64,000 nucleotides of DNA from Phytohabitans sp052068095 (GCF_052068095.1 NZ_JBQHDG010000018.1:186001-250000), one strand, 5' to 3'. Counted from the stretch's first letter, positions 42,923 through 52,154 are shown. Translations and numbers: made by a program. The notes: generated by a model from the sequence alone, not told the origin.

Positions 42923-44377
42923 ATGCCCAGGTACTCGGCGGAACAGATCTACGGTTTCGCGCGCCGTGCGGGCTTCTCGGCGGACGAGGCGGCGACGATG
43001 ACCGCCATCGCGCTCGCGGAGTCGAACGGCAACAGCCAGGCGCACAACCCGGTCGGTGAAGACTCCCGCGGGCTGTGGCAGATCAACGCGCGCGCCCACC
43101 CCGACCTGGCGCGCCGTTTCAACCTGTACGACCCGCTGCAAAACGCGCAGGCGGCGTTCGCGGTGGCCCAAGGCGGGTCCGACGTCTCACCGTGGACCGT
43201 GACGCACGGCGGGATGGGTGCCCGCTACCTGCGCCATCGGGAGGCGGCCCAGCAGGCCGCGATCGCGTTCGGCGACGGTCCCGGGCGCGGCGTGTGGACC
43301 GGCACGCCCGGATACGGCCACCCGCTCTCCGGCGGGGCGGACGGTCCCGGGGCCGGCGGAGCGCCGCAAGCTCCGGTGGCGGCCGGCGGCCCGTCCGGCA
43401 ACAGCGCGCTGGAGCGGTTTCTCGAGGTCGCCCGCGCGCAGGCCGGCGACCAGTACGTCTTCGGCGCCGAGACCCGCCTCGACGACGCCGACCCGGACAC
43501 GTTCGACTGCTCCGAGCTGACCCAGTGGGCGGCCCACCAGGCCGGCGTGGAGATCCCCGATGGGGCGACCGCGCAATACCTCCATCTCAAAGAGCGCGGC
43601 ATGCTGATCCCGGTCGAGCAGGCCAAGACCACGCCGGGCGCGCTGCTCTTCTCGTTCGACCGCGAGCCGCGGCCCGGTGACGGCCGCACGCCGGGCGCGC
43701 ACGTCGCGATCAGCCTCGGCGACGGGCGCACGATCGAGGCGCAGGGCCGGCGCGCGGGCGTCGGCGAGTTCGACGCGAAGCAGCGGTTCGAGTTCGCCGC
43801 GGTGATCCCGGGCATCTCCGACGGCACCGCCACCCCACTGGCCGCGGCGGCGACGGCCGCGCCGGTGGCGACCGCCCCGCCCTCGGAGTTCGGCGGCGCC
43901 GACACCGACGAAGACGGGCTCACCGACGCCTACGAGCGCTGGCGTGGCCTCGACACCCGCGCCGCGGACACCGACGGCGACGGCCTGAGCGACGGCTACG
44001 AGCTGGTGACCAGCCGCACCGACCCCAACCGGGCCGACACCGACGGCGACCTGCTCGACGACGCGTTCGAGCTGACCCGTGGCCTCGACCCGACCTCGCC
44101 CGACACCGACGAAGACGGCCACCTCGACGGCAGCCTCGCCCAGGACCAGGTGGACACCGACCGCGACGGGCTCGACGACGCGCTCGAAGTGGCGCTGGGC
44201 CTCGACCCGCGGCTGGCCGACAGCGACTCCGACGGCTTCGGCGACGCCCTGGAGCGGCAGGCCGGCTCCAACCCGCTCGACGCGGCGTCCACCCCGTTGA
44301 GCGCGCTGGCCGCGGACCCGCCGCTTGGCGGGGTAGGAGCACAGCCCGATCCCGCCGGACCGGCCCCGGTGAGCTGA
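42923..44377 (+). CDS. Signal-less murein hydrolase: lysozyme-like, NlpC/P60-like and TSP3 repeats
   Basis: This is a 484-residue protein. Residues 1-115 are a lytic-transglycosylase-like domain (TAIALAESNGN with the catalytic Glu, then SRGLWQIN). Residues of about 160-290 form an NlpC/P60-like domain with the catalytic Cys in DTFDCSELTQW and His in GAHVAISLGDG. The tail has six calcium-binding thrombospondin type 3-like repeats (DTDGDGLSDGYE and variants). No signal peptide or transmembrane segment is visible. It could be lysis enzyme for particle release, CIS cargo, or exported another way. The frame starts earlier (42836), but that part is low-GC and unrelated, so ATG 42923 is chosen. Confidence 0.85.
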   Translation: MPRYSAEQIYGFARRAGFSADEAATMTAIALAESNGNSQAHNPVGEDSRGLWQINARAHPDLARRFNLYDPLQNAQAAFAVAQGGSDVSPWTVTHGGMGARYLRHREAAQQAAIAFGDGPGRGVWTGTPGYGHPLSGGADGPGAGGAPQAPVAAGGPSGNSALERFLEVARAQAGDQYVFGAETRLDDADPDTFDCSELTQWAAHQAGVEIPDGATAQYLHLKERGMLIPVEQAKTTPGALLFSFDREPRPGDGRTPGAHVAISLGDGRTIEAQGRRAGVGEFDAKQRFEFAAVIPGISDGTATPLAAAATAAPVATAPPSEFGGADTDEDGLTDAYERWRGLDTRAADTDGDGLSDGYELVTSRTDPNRADTDGDLLDDAFELTRGLDPTSPDTDEDGHLDGSLAQDQVDTDRDGLDDALEVALGLDPRLADSDSDGFGDALERQAGSNPLDAASTPLSALAADPPLGGVGAQPDPAGPAPVS

Positions 44378-45426
44378 TGGACGTGCGGATCGAGATCCCG
44401 CGGCACCCGGTCGAGCTACGGCCGGGCGCGGAGACCGGGGTGCCGGTCGAGCTGGCCAACCGGTCCACAACAGACGTCCGGGTGCGGCTCTCCGTCGCCG
44501 GCAGCCGGGCGGGTGCCTGGTCCACCGACGGCGAGCAGGTCGTGACGGTGCCCGCCGGCGGCACGCGGAGCGTCGCGCTCGCCCTCCGTCCACCCGCCGA
44601 CACGGCGCCCGCGGCCACGTTGCTCCCGTTCACCGTCCAGGCCGTCGACGCCGACGGCGGCCTGGCGCTCGGCCGCGCGACGGGCCTCGTCCTGCTCTCG
44701 CCGCCCGAGGTGCTCCAGGTGAAGCTGTGGCGCACCTCCAACGGGCGCCCCGCGCACTTCACGCTCAGCGTGACCAACCCCGGCACCGACCGCCGTACCA
44801 TCCGCGTCGAGCCGCGCCTGCATCCGGCCGGCGGACGTGTCGAGGTGGAGCCGGCCAGGCTGGACCTGCCGCCCGGCGGCTCGGCCAGCGCGCACGTCGA
44901 GGCCCGCCCGCCCGCACTCGTCGTCGGCGGATCCATCCCGTACGTGGTGACGCTGTCCTGCCACGACGACACCGCCGGCCCGGAGGCGCCCGCGCTGGCC
45001 ACGGTGGACGAGACCGGGCAGTCGCCGCCGCGGGTGGGTCGCGCCGCCGCGGCCGGCCTGACCGCACTGCTCGTGCTGCTCGCCGCCGGCGCCGTGCTGT
45101 TCGGCGGCTGGGCGCGGCTCACCGGCGGCGAGTCCACTCCGGACACCCCGGCGGCGGAGATTCGGGTGCGCGCGCCGTACGCGTTCGTCGAGGCGTTCCA
45201 GCGTGGTGGCCAGGGCACCGCGAACGCGGAGGCCGCCCTCGCCCGGCTGACCGCGGCGGGCATGCCGGTGCGCCTCGTCGACAGCACCCGCTCGCCCGAC
45301 CTGGCCGACGGGGCGGACGGCCTGATGGTGCTGCTCCAGGACGGATTCGCCTCGGACGCGGCGGCGCAGGCGTACTGCGACCAGCACCGCGCCCTGGCGC
45401 CGAAGTGCCGGGTGGTGCCCGCATGA
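44377..45426 (+). CDS. Ig-like single-span membrane protein with SPOR-like C-terminus
   Basis: This is a 349-residue protein with two N-terminal Ig-like domains (VPVELANRSTTDVRVRLSV; FTLSVTNPGTDRRTIRVEP), one transmembrane helix (AGLTALLVLLAAGAVLFGGW, about 228-247) and a C-terminal domain with FVEAFQRGGQGTANAEAAL and Cys residues, resembling a SPOR-like fold. No signal peptide is present. The start is coupled to the hydrolase stop (TGATG), and its stop overlaps the Hsp70 fusion start (ATGA). The architecture repeats that of the protein at 24453, so the CIS block is flanked by two related membrane proteins. Confidence 0.78.
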   Translation: MDVRIEIPRHPVELRPGAETGVPVELANRSTTDVRVRLSVAGSRAGAWSTDGEQVVTVPAGGTRSVALALRPPADTAPAATLLPFTVQAVDADGGLALGRATGLVLLSPPEVLQVKLWRTSNGRPAHFTLSVTNPGTDRRTIRVEPRLHPAGGRVEVEPARLDLPPGGSASAHVEARPPALVVGGSIPYVVTLSCHDDTAGPEAPALATVDETGQSPPRVGRAAAAGLTALLVLLAAGAVLFGGWARLTGGESTPDTPAAEIRVRAPYAFVEAFQRGGQGTANAEAALARLTAAGMPVRLVDSTRSPDLADGADGLMVLLQDGFASDAAAQAYCDQHRALAPKCRVVPA

Positions 45427-48029
45427 CCGGTTACGGGCTGGGTGTCGACCTCGGCACGACACACACGGCGGCCGCGGTCCGGGTCGACGGCCGGGTCGAG
45501 GCGGTCCAGCTGGGCAGCCGCCGGCCGGAGATCCCCTCGCTGGTCTTCGTGCTGCCCGACGGCGGAGTGCTCGTCGGAGAGCCCGCCGAGCGGCGTGGCG
45601 CGACGGAGCCGGAGCGGCTGGCCCGCGAGTTCAAGCGCCGCATCGGCGATCCGGTGCCGCTGCTGGTCGGCGGCGCGCCGTACCCCGCCCACGCGCTGAC
45701 CGCCCGGCTGCTGCGGCAGGTGTTCGACATCGTGGCCGGGCAGTACGACGGGCCGCCGACCGCCATCACCGTCACCCACCCGGCCAACTGGGGGCCGTTC
45801 AAGCGGGAGCTGCTGGAGCAGGCGGTCCACCTGGCCGACGTGGGCGAGGTCACCTACCGCACCGAGCCCGAGGCAGCGGCGATCAACTTCGCCGCCGGCG
45901 AGCGGGTCCGGCCGGGCGAGACCGTCGCGGTGTACGACCTGGGCGGCGGCACGTTCGACGCGGCCGTGCTGCGCAAGACCGAGACCGGGTTCGCGCTGCT
46001 CGGCCGGCCCGAGGGGATCGAGCAGCTCGGCGGCATCGACTTCGACGAGGCGGTCTTCGGCCACGTCGTCGCCACGCTCGGCAGCGCGGTCGAAGACCTC
46101 GACCCGGAAGACGACGAGGCGACGGCCGCGCTGGCGCGGCTGCGGCGGGAATGCACCGAGGCGAAGGAGGCGCTGACCTTCGACACCGAGGTGATGATCC
46201 AGGTCGCGCTGCCCGGCCTGCACACGCGCGTGCGGCTCAACCGCTCCGAGTTCGAGGCGATGATCGGCCCGGCCCTGTCCGAAACGGTGGCCGCCACCGG
46301 CCGCGCGCTGCGGTCTGCCGGGGTGGCCGCGGGCGACCTGCGCTCGATCGTGCTCGCCGGCGGATCGTCGCGCATCCCGCTGGTCAGCCAGCTCCTCGGC
46401 GCGGAGTTCGGCCGGCCGGTCACGCTCGACCCGCACCCGGAGCACAGCATCGCCCTAGGCGCCGCCGCGACGACCGGCCCGGTTACGCCGCCCCGCCCGG
46501 AGACCGCGGCACCGGCCGCACCCTCGCCGCCACCGCCACCGCCATCGTCACCGTCGCCTTCGCCCGAGCCAGCGGCCGCTCGCCTGCCCGAGCGGATCGT
46601 CGCCACGGCGGCCGTCCGGCCCGTCGTGGCGGCTCGGGCAGATGCCGGCGAACGCCTGCCGAGGCCGCCGTCGGCGCTCGCCGCCCGGATGCGCCGGATG
46701 GCCACTCGCCTCGGTGGAAAGGGCCGATGGGTGGTCGCCGGGGCCGCCGCGCTCGTCCTTGTCGCGACGCCGGCGGCCGTGCTCGCCTGGCCCGACTCCG
46801 CCGATCCGGGTGGGGGCGGCGCGCCGCCGGCAAACCCGACACCGACCGCCGGCCCGGCGCCGACCCTGCTGTGGGCATACCCGACCGGAAAGCCGATCAC
46901 CGGCCGCGCCGCGGTCGCCGGCAACGCGGTCTACGTCGGCGGCCAGGACGGCGCCGTGCACGCGATCGACCGGACCACCGGCCAGCGCCTGTGGCGATAC
47001 CCGACCGGCAGCCCGGTGACCTCGTCGCCGCAGGTGCGCGGCGGCGTGGTCTACGCGGCCGGCCAGGACGGGACGCTCCATGCCATCGGCGCCGGCGACG
47101 GACGGCGGCGGTGGTCCAAGGCGGACGCCGGACAAAATCCCACGCTCGCCGGCGAGACGCTCTACGTCAGCGGCGACGAAACGGTGCGCGCGTTCAGCCT
47201 CAGCGGCGGCCGGCGGTGGACCTACGGGGCCGACGACCCGATCGCCACCGCACCGACGGCCTCCGGCGACACCGTGTACGCGACCACCGAAGACGGCAAG
47301 GTCCACGCGATCGACGCGGCGCGGGGCGACCAGCGCTGGGTGGGTCGGGCCGGCCGCGACGCCCTCTCCGCACCCGCGGTGGCCGGCGGGCTGGTGCACG
47401 TCGGCAGTGCCGGCCGCCGCCTGTACGCGCTGGACGCCGCGACCGGACGCGAGCGGTGGAGCTACACGACCACGGCCGGCGTCGCCGCCGCGCCGCTGGT
47501 CACCGGCGACACCGTCTACTTCGGCGCGTCCGACGGCGTCGTGTGCGCGCTCTACGTCGACGACCGCAGCGTGCGGTGGCGGTTCACCGTGGACGGTGGC
47601 CGTCCGGTGCCGGTGCTGGCGGACGGGGTCCTCTACGTCACCAGCCAGGCCGACCGGATCCACTCGCTAGACGCAGCGACCGGTGACGAGCGATGGGTGT
47701 CGCCGCTCGACGGCCTCGACGGCGCCGCGGCGCGGGTCGATGCCGGCGTCATGTACGTCGGCGCCGCCGACGGCCGCCTGTACGCGCTGCGGCTGCCGCC
47801 CGGCCTGGCGCCGGACATCACCACGCCCTCGGCGACCCCGTCGCCGACGCCGTCTCCCTCACCCACCAGGGTCACCCCGCGAAAGACGAAGAAGCCACAG
47901 CCGCCGCGCCGGTCGACCGACACGCCAAGCCCGATCGAGGACACGCCTCCTCCCACCGAACCGTCGGTGCCCCCTTCGCCGTCTCCGGAGCTCGACGCCG
48001 CCTCCCCGCCGCCCGACGGCGGCGGCTGA
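45423..48029 (+). CDS. Hsp70-TM-PQQ beta-propeller fusion protein
   Basis: This is an 868-residue fusion. Residues 1-350 are an Hsp70/DnaK ATPase: GVDLGTTHTAAAV (phosphate 1), VAVYDLGGGTFDAAVL (phosphate 2) and IVLAGGSSRIPLV (adenosine). The usual Hsp70 substrate-binding domain is absent. A Pro-rich linker leads to a transmembrane helix (WVVAGAAALVLVATPAAVLAW, about 436-456). Seven to eight PQQ-like repeats follow (VYVGGQDGAVHAIDRTTG), forming an extracytoplasmic beta-propeller, with a Pro/Ser/Thr-rich tail. The enzyme side faces the cytoplasm and the propeller the outside, so it could be a sensor or force-transmitting chaperone. It is coupled by ATGA to the upstream membrane protein. Confidence 0.9.
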   Translation: MTGYGLGVDLGTTHTAAAVRVDGRVEAVQLGSRRPEIPSLVFVLPDGGVLVGEPAERRGATEPERLAREFKRRIGDPVPLLVGGAPYPAHALTARLLRQVFDIVAGQYDGPPTAITVTHPANWGPFKRELLEQAVHLADVGEVTYRTEPEAAAINFAAGERVRPGETVAVYDLGGGTFDAAVLRKTETGFALLGRPEGIEQLGGIDFDEAVFGHVVATLGSAVEDLDPEDDEATAALARLRRECTEAKEALTFDTEVMIQVALPGLHTRVRLNRSEFEAMIGPALSETVAATGRALRSAGVAAGDLRSIVLAGGSSRIPLVSQLLGAEFGRPVTLDPHPEHSIALGAAATTGPVTPPRPETAAPAAPSPPPPPPSSPSPSPEPAAARLPERIVATAAVRPVVAARADAGERLPRPPSALAARMRRMATRLGGKGRWVVAGAAALVLVATPAAVLAWPDSADPGGGGAPPANPTPTAGPAPTLLWAYPTGKPITGRAAVAGNAVYVGGQDGAVHAIDRTTGQRLWRYPTGSPVTSSPQVRGGVVYAAGQDGTLHAIGAGDGRRRWSKADAGQNPTLAGETLYVSGDETVRAFSLSGGRRWTYGADDPIATAPTASGDTVYATTEDGKVHAIDAARGDQRWVGRAGRDALSAPAVAGGLVHVGSAGRRLYALDAATGRERWSYTTTAGVAAAPLVTGDTVYFGASDGVVCALYVDDRSVRWRFTVDGGRPVPVLADGVLYVTSQADRIHSLDAATGDERWVSPLDGLDGAAARVDAGVMYVGAADGRLYALRLPPGLAPDITTPSATPSPTPSPSPTRVTPRKTKKPQPPRRSTDTPSPIEDTPPPTEPSVPPSPSPELDAASPPPDGGG
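48006..48025 (+). terminator. Hairpin at the end of the Hsp70 fusion gene
   Basis: An 8-bp GC stem (CCGCCGCC and GGCGGCGG) with a CGAC loop overlaps the last codons of the gene, 10 bp before the convergent dynamin gene ends. It may serve both directions. Confidence 0.45.
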
Positions 48030-48038
48030 CGGCTGGCG

Positions 48039-49517
48039 TCACCCGCGCAGGGCGGCGAGGATGCCCTCGCAGCTCCGGCTGGCCGCTCGGGCCGCCGTGC
48101 GCAGCTCCCGCGCCGACAGCGGGTGCTCGGCGACCGCCTGCCAGCGCGCCAGCGCCCGCTCGGCGGTAGCGGCCAGCAGCTCGGGCGGCGCGTCGCCGGG
48201 CAGCCCCAACCGGGCCGGCGCGGCCGTCCCGCCGCCGCCGAGCAGCAGGTCGAGCTCGGCGAGCTGCCCGGCTCGCCCCGGCATGCGGCCCGAGCGCAGC
48301 AGGTGCAGCAGCCGCACCTCGACGAACTCGTGCGCGCTGGCCCGGATCTGCTCGGCCGCCGCGCCGAGATCGGCCGCGGCGGGCTCGGCCGCCACCCCCG
48401 GCGAACGCAGCACCGCGTCGAGCGTGGCCAGCGCCGACCGCGCCTTCAGCACCTGCGCGCGGCCGACGAACTGGGTCGCCAGCGTCTCCCGCAGCCGGTC
48501 GAGGCCGCTGTGCGCGGTCAGCTCGCGGGCCAGGTCGCCCGCGCTGCGCACGGTGCCGTCGCGGATCAGGCGCACGCCGAGGCGTACCCCGAAAAGACCC
48601 AACCTGGCGAGGACCCGGCGCCGCTCCGCCTGGCCGGCCCCGGCGGCGGTCGCGGTCGCCGTGAACCGGTCGGCGGTGAGCATCAGGTCGACGGCGTCGG
48701 CCGCCGGTGCCGCCGCGATGCGGGCCAGCGTGCCGAACTCCTCCTCGCGCAGCGTCGCACCCGCCGCGGCGAGCAGCCCGGCGACCGGCAACACGATCGG
48801 GCACAGCCGGCGCAACCGCTCGTCGGCCTGGTAGCGGGCGGCCACCCGGCCCGCGGCCGCCATCGCGTCGAGCCGGCAGGCGCCGATCTCGTCGGCGCGG
48901 GACAGCACACCGACCGCGTTGACCGGGGTGCCGGACACGAGGTCGTCGCCGTGGAACGCTTCCAGGAAGCGCAGGTCACCGCCGTGCATGTGGCGCAGCA
49001 GGTAGATCACCGCGTCGGTGCCGGCGGCCCGTTCGCCGTCGGCCTCCAGAAACGACATCGTGCGCAGCGACACGTCGGCGGAGAGCGAGGCCAGCCCGGG
49101 CGTGTCGATGAGCGTGTGCTCGCGCAGCCGGCGGCTGGGCACCTCGACGGTCAGGTGGTCGACCTCCTCGGCGGGCCGGCCCAGCGAGATCCGCACGGCA
49201 CCGGCCACCCGGTCGAACGGCCGCGCCTCGTAGCGCCCGTCGGTGAGGTGTGCCGTCACCTTGTACCCGGGCCCGTCCCGGTACCAGGTCACGATCCGGG
49301 TGCACTCGCCGGCGTCGGTCGGCGCCAGGTCCTCCCCCACCATCGCGTTGAGGAGCGTGGACTTGCCCGCCTTGAGCTTGCCCGCGATGGCGACCCGCAG
49401 CGGCTCGTCGAGGCGCCGTACGGCCGCGGCGAGCGTGGCCCGCGCCTCGGCGCCGGAGAGCTGCCGCCCGGCGCGGTCGAGCAGCGTCCGGACCTGGTCG
49501 GTCAGCGGCGTGTTCAC
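48039..49517 (-). CDS. Dynamin-like GTPase B
   Basis: This is a 492-residue GTPase with the P-loop GKLKAGKSTLLNAMVG (residues of about 46-61), switch I Thr in ECTRIV, DTPGLASLS (G3), and an NAVGVLSRADEIG G4-like segment (family NKxD reads SRAD). The rest is helical, as in bacterial dynamins. Pairs of such proteins (IniA/IniC in mycobacteria, DynA/DynB in Streptomyces) remodel or repair membranes. The GTG at 49517 overlaps the partner gene's stop by 4 bp, so both are made together. No transmembrane helix is obvious here; its partner has one. Confidence 0.88.
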   Translation of the reverse strand: MNTPLTDQVRTLLDRAGRQLSGAEARATLAAAVRRLDEPLRVAIAGKLKAGKSTLLNAMVGEDLAPTDAGECTRIVTWYRDGPGYKVTAHLTDGRYEARPFDRVAGAVRISLGRPAEEVDHLTVEVPSRRLREHTLIDTPGLASLSADVSLRTMSFLEADGERAAGTDAVIYLLRHMHGGDLRFLEAFHGDDLVSGTPVNAVGVLSRADEIGACRLDAMAAAGRVAARYQADERLRRLCPIVLPVAGLLAAAGATLREEEFGTLARIAAAPAADAVDLMLTADRFTATATAAGAGQAERRRVLARLGLFGVRLGVRLIRDGTVRSAGDLARELTAHSGLDRLRETLATQFVGRAQVLKARSALATLDAVLRSPGVAAEPAAADLGAAAEQIRASAHEFVEVRLLHLLRSGRMPGRAGQLAELDLLLGGGGTAAPARLGLPGDAPPELLAATAERALARWQAVAEHPLSARELRTAARAASRSCEGILAALRG

Positions 49518-51319
49518 GGCACCGCCCGGATGCCGCGGTCCGCGGTGACGCGCTCCGCGACCCGGTCGAGGTCGCGCCACCCCCGGTCGAGCTCCTCCGC
49601 GCGGCGGGTGCGGTCGTCGGCGCGCATCCCGGCGGTACGGCGCACCGCGGCCAGCGCCTGCTCGGACGAACGCCGGGCACCGCCGGCCCGGGCGGTGAAC
49701 TCGTCGCGCAGAAACCGCTGGGTGCGGCGCACCGCGTCGCGGCTGTCCCGCCCGACCACGAAGCCGACGTCGTCGACGTACCGCCGCAGCTCCTGCTTGG
49801 CCTGCTGGCGGCGCTGCTCCACCTGGCGCTGCCGCTCGTCGCGGATGAGCTTGCGGCCCACCGTCAGCCCGCCCAGCACACCCACGGGAGCGGCCAGCGT
49901 CAGGCCGAGCAGGCTGCCGAACGCGCCGAGCATGAACAGGCCGCCGTACGTGACCCGGGCGGCGGTGAAGACGCCGAGGAACTGCTGCACCGACGACCGG
50001 TCGAACCGGACCTCGAGCCCGCTCACGGTGGCGACCGCGGCGGCCGGGGCCGGCAAGTCGAGGTCGAGGCTGTCGTACTCCAGGTCGAAGCGCCCGGCGA
50101 CCTCGCGGGCCAGCTCTTCGGCGCGGGTGACGAGCACGAGGAGGTTGTCGACAGCCACGGCGGTCGCCTCGCGGGTGGCCCACGCCTTGAAGTCGTACCA
50201 GGTATCGCGGGGATCTCCGAGGTCGAGCTCCGCGTCGCCGCGGTGGACCATGGCGCGCAACCGCTCGCGGAGGTCGTGGTCGACGTCGGTGCTGAGGTCC
50301 TGGATGCCGTCGGCGAGCACCGTCTGCCAGGACGCCGACCCGGCGGCGAGGCTCTGGCGGCGCCGGGTCTGCTCGGCGAGCCGGTCGGCCAGCGCGGCAC
50401 CGGCCGCCGGGTCCACCACGGCGGCACGCTCGGCACCGACCTGCTCCTTGAGCTGCGCGACGGCGAACGCGAGGTCGCGGCGGACCCCGGCCACCGCGGC
50501 CGTGTCGGCGCCGCCGAGCACGTGCCGGCGCAGGGCGTCGATCAACCGGGGAAACCCGGACTCCGCGTTGAGCGCCGCGCTGTCTCGGGCGCCGGCCCGC
50601 ATCCGCAGGAACGAGGAGACCGGCACGACCGGCAGCGACAGGCCGGCCCGCTCCAGGTGAGCCCGGTCGAGCTCGGCGATGCGCCGCCACTCCGCGTGCA
50701 GGTCGGTCTTGGTCAGCACGCACACCACACGCGGGCAGCGCTCCACCGCCCGTTCCAGAAACTCCACCTCGGGCGCGGTCAGCTCCTGGGCGGCGTCGGT
50801 GACGAACAGGGCCGCGTGCGCCAGGCTCAGCGCGCCGAGCGTGAGGTTGCCGTGGGCCGAGTCGAGGCCGCCCACGCCCGGAGTGTCCACGAGCGACAAG
50901 CCGCCCCGCAGCAGGCGGCGGTCGAGCCGCACCTCGACGGCGCGCAGCCGGCCGCCGTCCGCCTCGCCCCCGGCCACGTACTCCCGCAGCCGCTCGAACG
51001 GCACGTCGATGGGCGGCGCCTGCTCGTCGACGGGGTGCACCCGCACGGAAGGCCTCGGCGCGTAGCGCACGATCGTCGGCACCGCGGTCACCACGTCGAC
51101 GTCGACCGGGCAGACCTCGGTGCGCAGCAACGCGTTCACCAGCGTGCTCTTTCCCTGCTTGAACTCGCCGACCACCGCGACCGGAACGTCTTCGGCGAGC
51201 AGCCGCGCCCGCGCCCGGTCGAGGCGCTCGACAAGATCGGCCCGGTCGGCGTCGCCCGCCATCCGCGCCACCCGGTCGACGTCTGCCAACCACCGGGCAG
51301 TCCTGTCCTCTTTCATCAT
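49514..51319 (-). CDS. Dynamin-like GTPase A (membrane paddle present)
   Basis: This is a 601-residue GTPase: P-loop GEFKQGKSTLVNALL (residues of about 50-65), switch I Thr in TAVPTIV, DTPGVGGLD (G3) and VCVLTKTDLH (G4). A hydrophobic hairpin (YGGLFMLGAFGSLLGLTLAAPVGVLGG, written here in part as LGAFGSLLGLTLAAPVGVL) near residue 450 is the likely membrane paddle, followed by a long coiled coil. With its coupled partner it probably forms a hetero-oligomer at the membrane. Start ATG 51319 or 51316 (MMKED); no strong RBS. Confidence 0.88.
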   Translation of the reverse strand: MMKEDRTARWLADVDRVARMAGDADRADLVERLDRARARLLAEDVPVAVVGEFKQGKSTLVNALLRTEVCPVDVDVVTAVPTIVRYAPRPSVRVHPVDEQAPPIDVPFERLREYVAGGEADGGRLRAVEVRLDRRLLRGGLSLVDTPGVGGLDSAHGNLTLGALSLAHAALFVTDAAQELTAPEVEFLERAVERCPRVVCVLTKTDLHAEWRRIAELDRAHLERAGLSLPVVPVSSFLRMRAGARDSAALNAESGFPRLIDALRRHVLGGADTAAVAGVRRDLAFAVAQLKEQVGAERAAVVDPAAGAALADRLAEQTRRRQSLAAGSASWQTVLADGIQDLSTDVDHDLRERLRAMVHRGDAELDLGDPRDTWYDFKAWATREATAVAVDNLLVLVTRAEELAREVAGRFDLEYDSLDLDLPAPAAAVATVSGLEVRFDRSSVQQFLGVFTAARVTYGGLFMLGAFGSLLGLTLAAPVGVLGGLTVGRKLIRDERQRQVEQRRQQAKQELRRYVDDVGFVVGRDSRDAVRRTQRFLRDEFTARAGGARRSSEQALAAVRRTAGMRADDRTRRAEELDRGWRDLDRVAERVTADRGIRAVP

Positions 51320-51448
51320 GAGGAATTCCCGACCATTTGAACGCCGTAAATGCATGATCAGTGACGGCTAAATGATAATCGCGGGCGGCCGACCTCGACA
51401 GCGCGCTAGATTTCGCGGCACCATTTCGTTGACCTAGGGGGTGCGGCG

Positions 51449-52144
51449 ATGGTTGATCGAAAACCGCGCGGACCACTGATCACTTTGTTCGTCGGACTGG
51501 TGACCGCCCTCGTGTTGGGTGTCCTCAGCGCCAATGCGACGGAGGAGGATGTGGCCCGGCGTAATGCCGCGTCCGAGCAAGGTGCCGCGCCGGCCGCGAC
51601 CACCCCGGCCGCACCCGCGCCGACGACCCCGCCGGCCACCACCGCACCACCGGCAGTACCCGCCGGACTCCGCGCCGCGTACGCCGGCGAGGTGAACGGC
51701 GGCGGCGCCAGCATCGCCATCGCGGTACGCGACGGTGGCGCCATCGCGTACCTGTGCGACGGCCGCCGGATCGAGGCCTGGATGCTCGGCTCGGCCGCGG
51801 ACGGCAAGCTGGAGCTCTCCGGCGACGGCGGGGCCAGCCTGACCGGGACGTACGACAAGGACTCGGCGGCCGGCACGGTCACCGCCAAGGGTCGCAAGTG
51901 GACACTCGACATCCCGGTCGCCAAGAAACCCTCCGGCCTGTACCGGTCGACCGCCGACCTGCGCGGCGCTCGCGTGGTCACCGGCTGGATCGTGCTGGCC
52001 AACGGCGACCAGGTCGGCATCGCCAACAGCGGCGGCCGCACCGCGCCGGCGCCCCCGCTCGACCTGTCCGACCGCACCGCGACGGTCAACGGCGAAGAGG
52101 TGACCGCCGACTCGATCGACGGCACCACCGGCACCGGGTTCTAA
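51449..52144 (+). CDS. Membrane-anchored or secreted hypothetical protein
   Basis: This is a 231-residue protein. An N-terminal hydrophobic segment (LITLFVGLVTALVLGVLSANA) works as signal or anchor. A Pro/Ala/Thr-rich linker follows (residues 45-75), then a beta-rich domain (YAGEVNGGGASIAIAVRDGG; TGTYDKDSAAGTVTAKG). I do not recognise a family. It is 129 bp from the divergent dynamin operon and 10 bp upstream of the DUF6529 gene, so it is probably the first gene of the small redox operon. Confidence 0.7.
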   Translation: MVDRKPRGPLITLFVGLVTALVLGVLSANATEEDVARRNAASEQGAAPAATTPAAPAPTTPPATTAPPAVPAGLRAAYAGEVNGGGASIAIAVRDGGAIAYLCDGRRIEAWMLGSAADGKLELSGDGGASLTGTYDKDSAAGTVTAKGRKWTLDIPVAKKPSGLYRSTADLRGARVVTGWIVLANGDQVGIANSGGRTAPAPPLDLSDRTATVNGEEVTADSIDGTTGTGF

Positions 52145-52154
52145 GGGGTCCACG

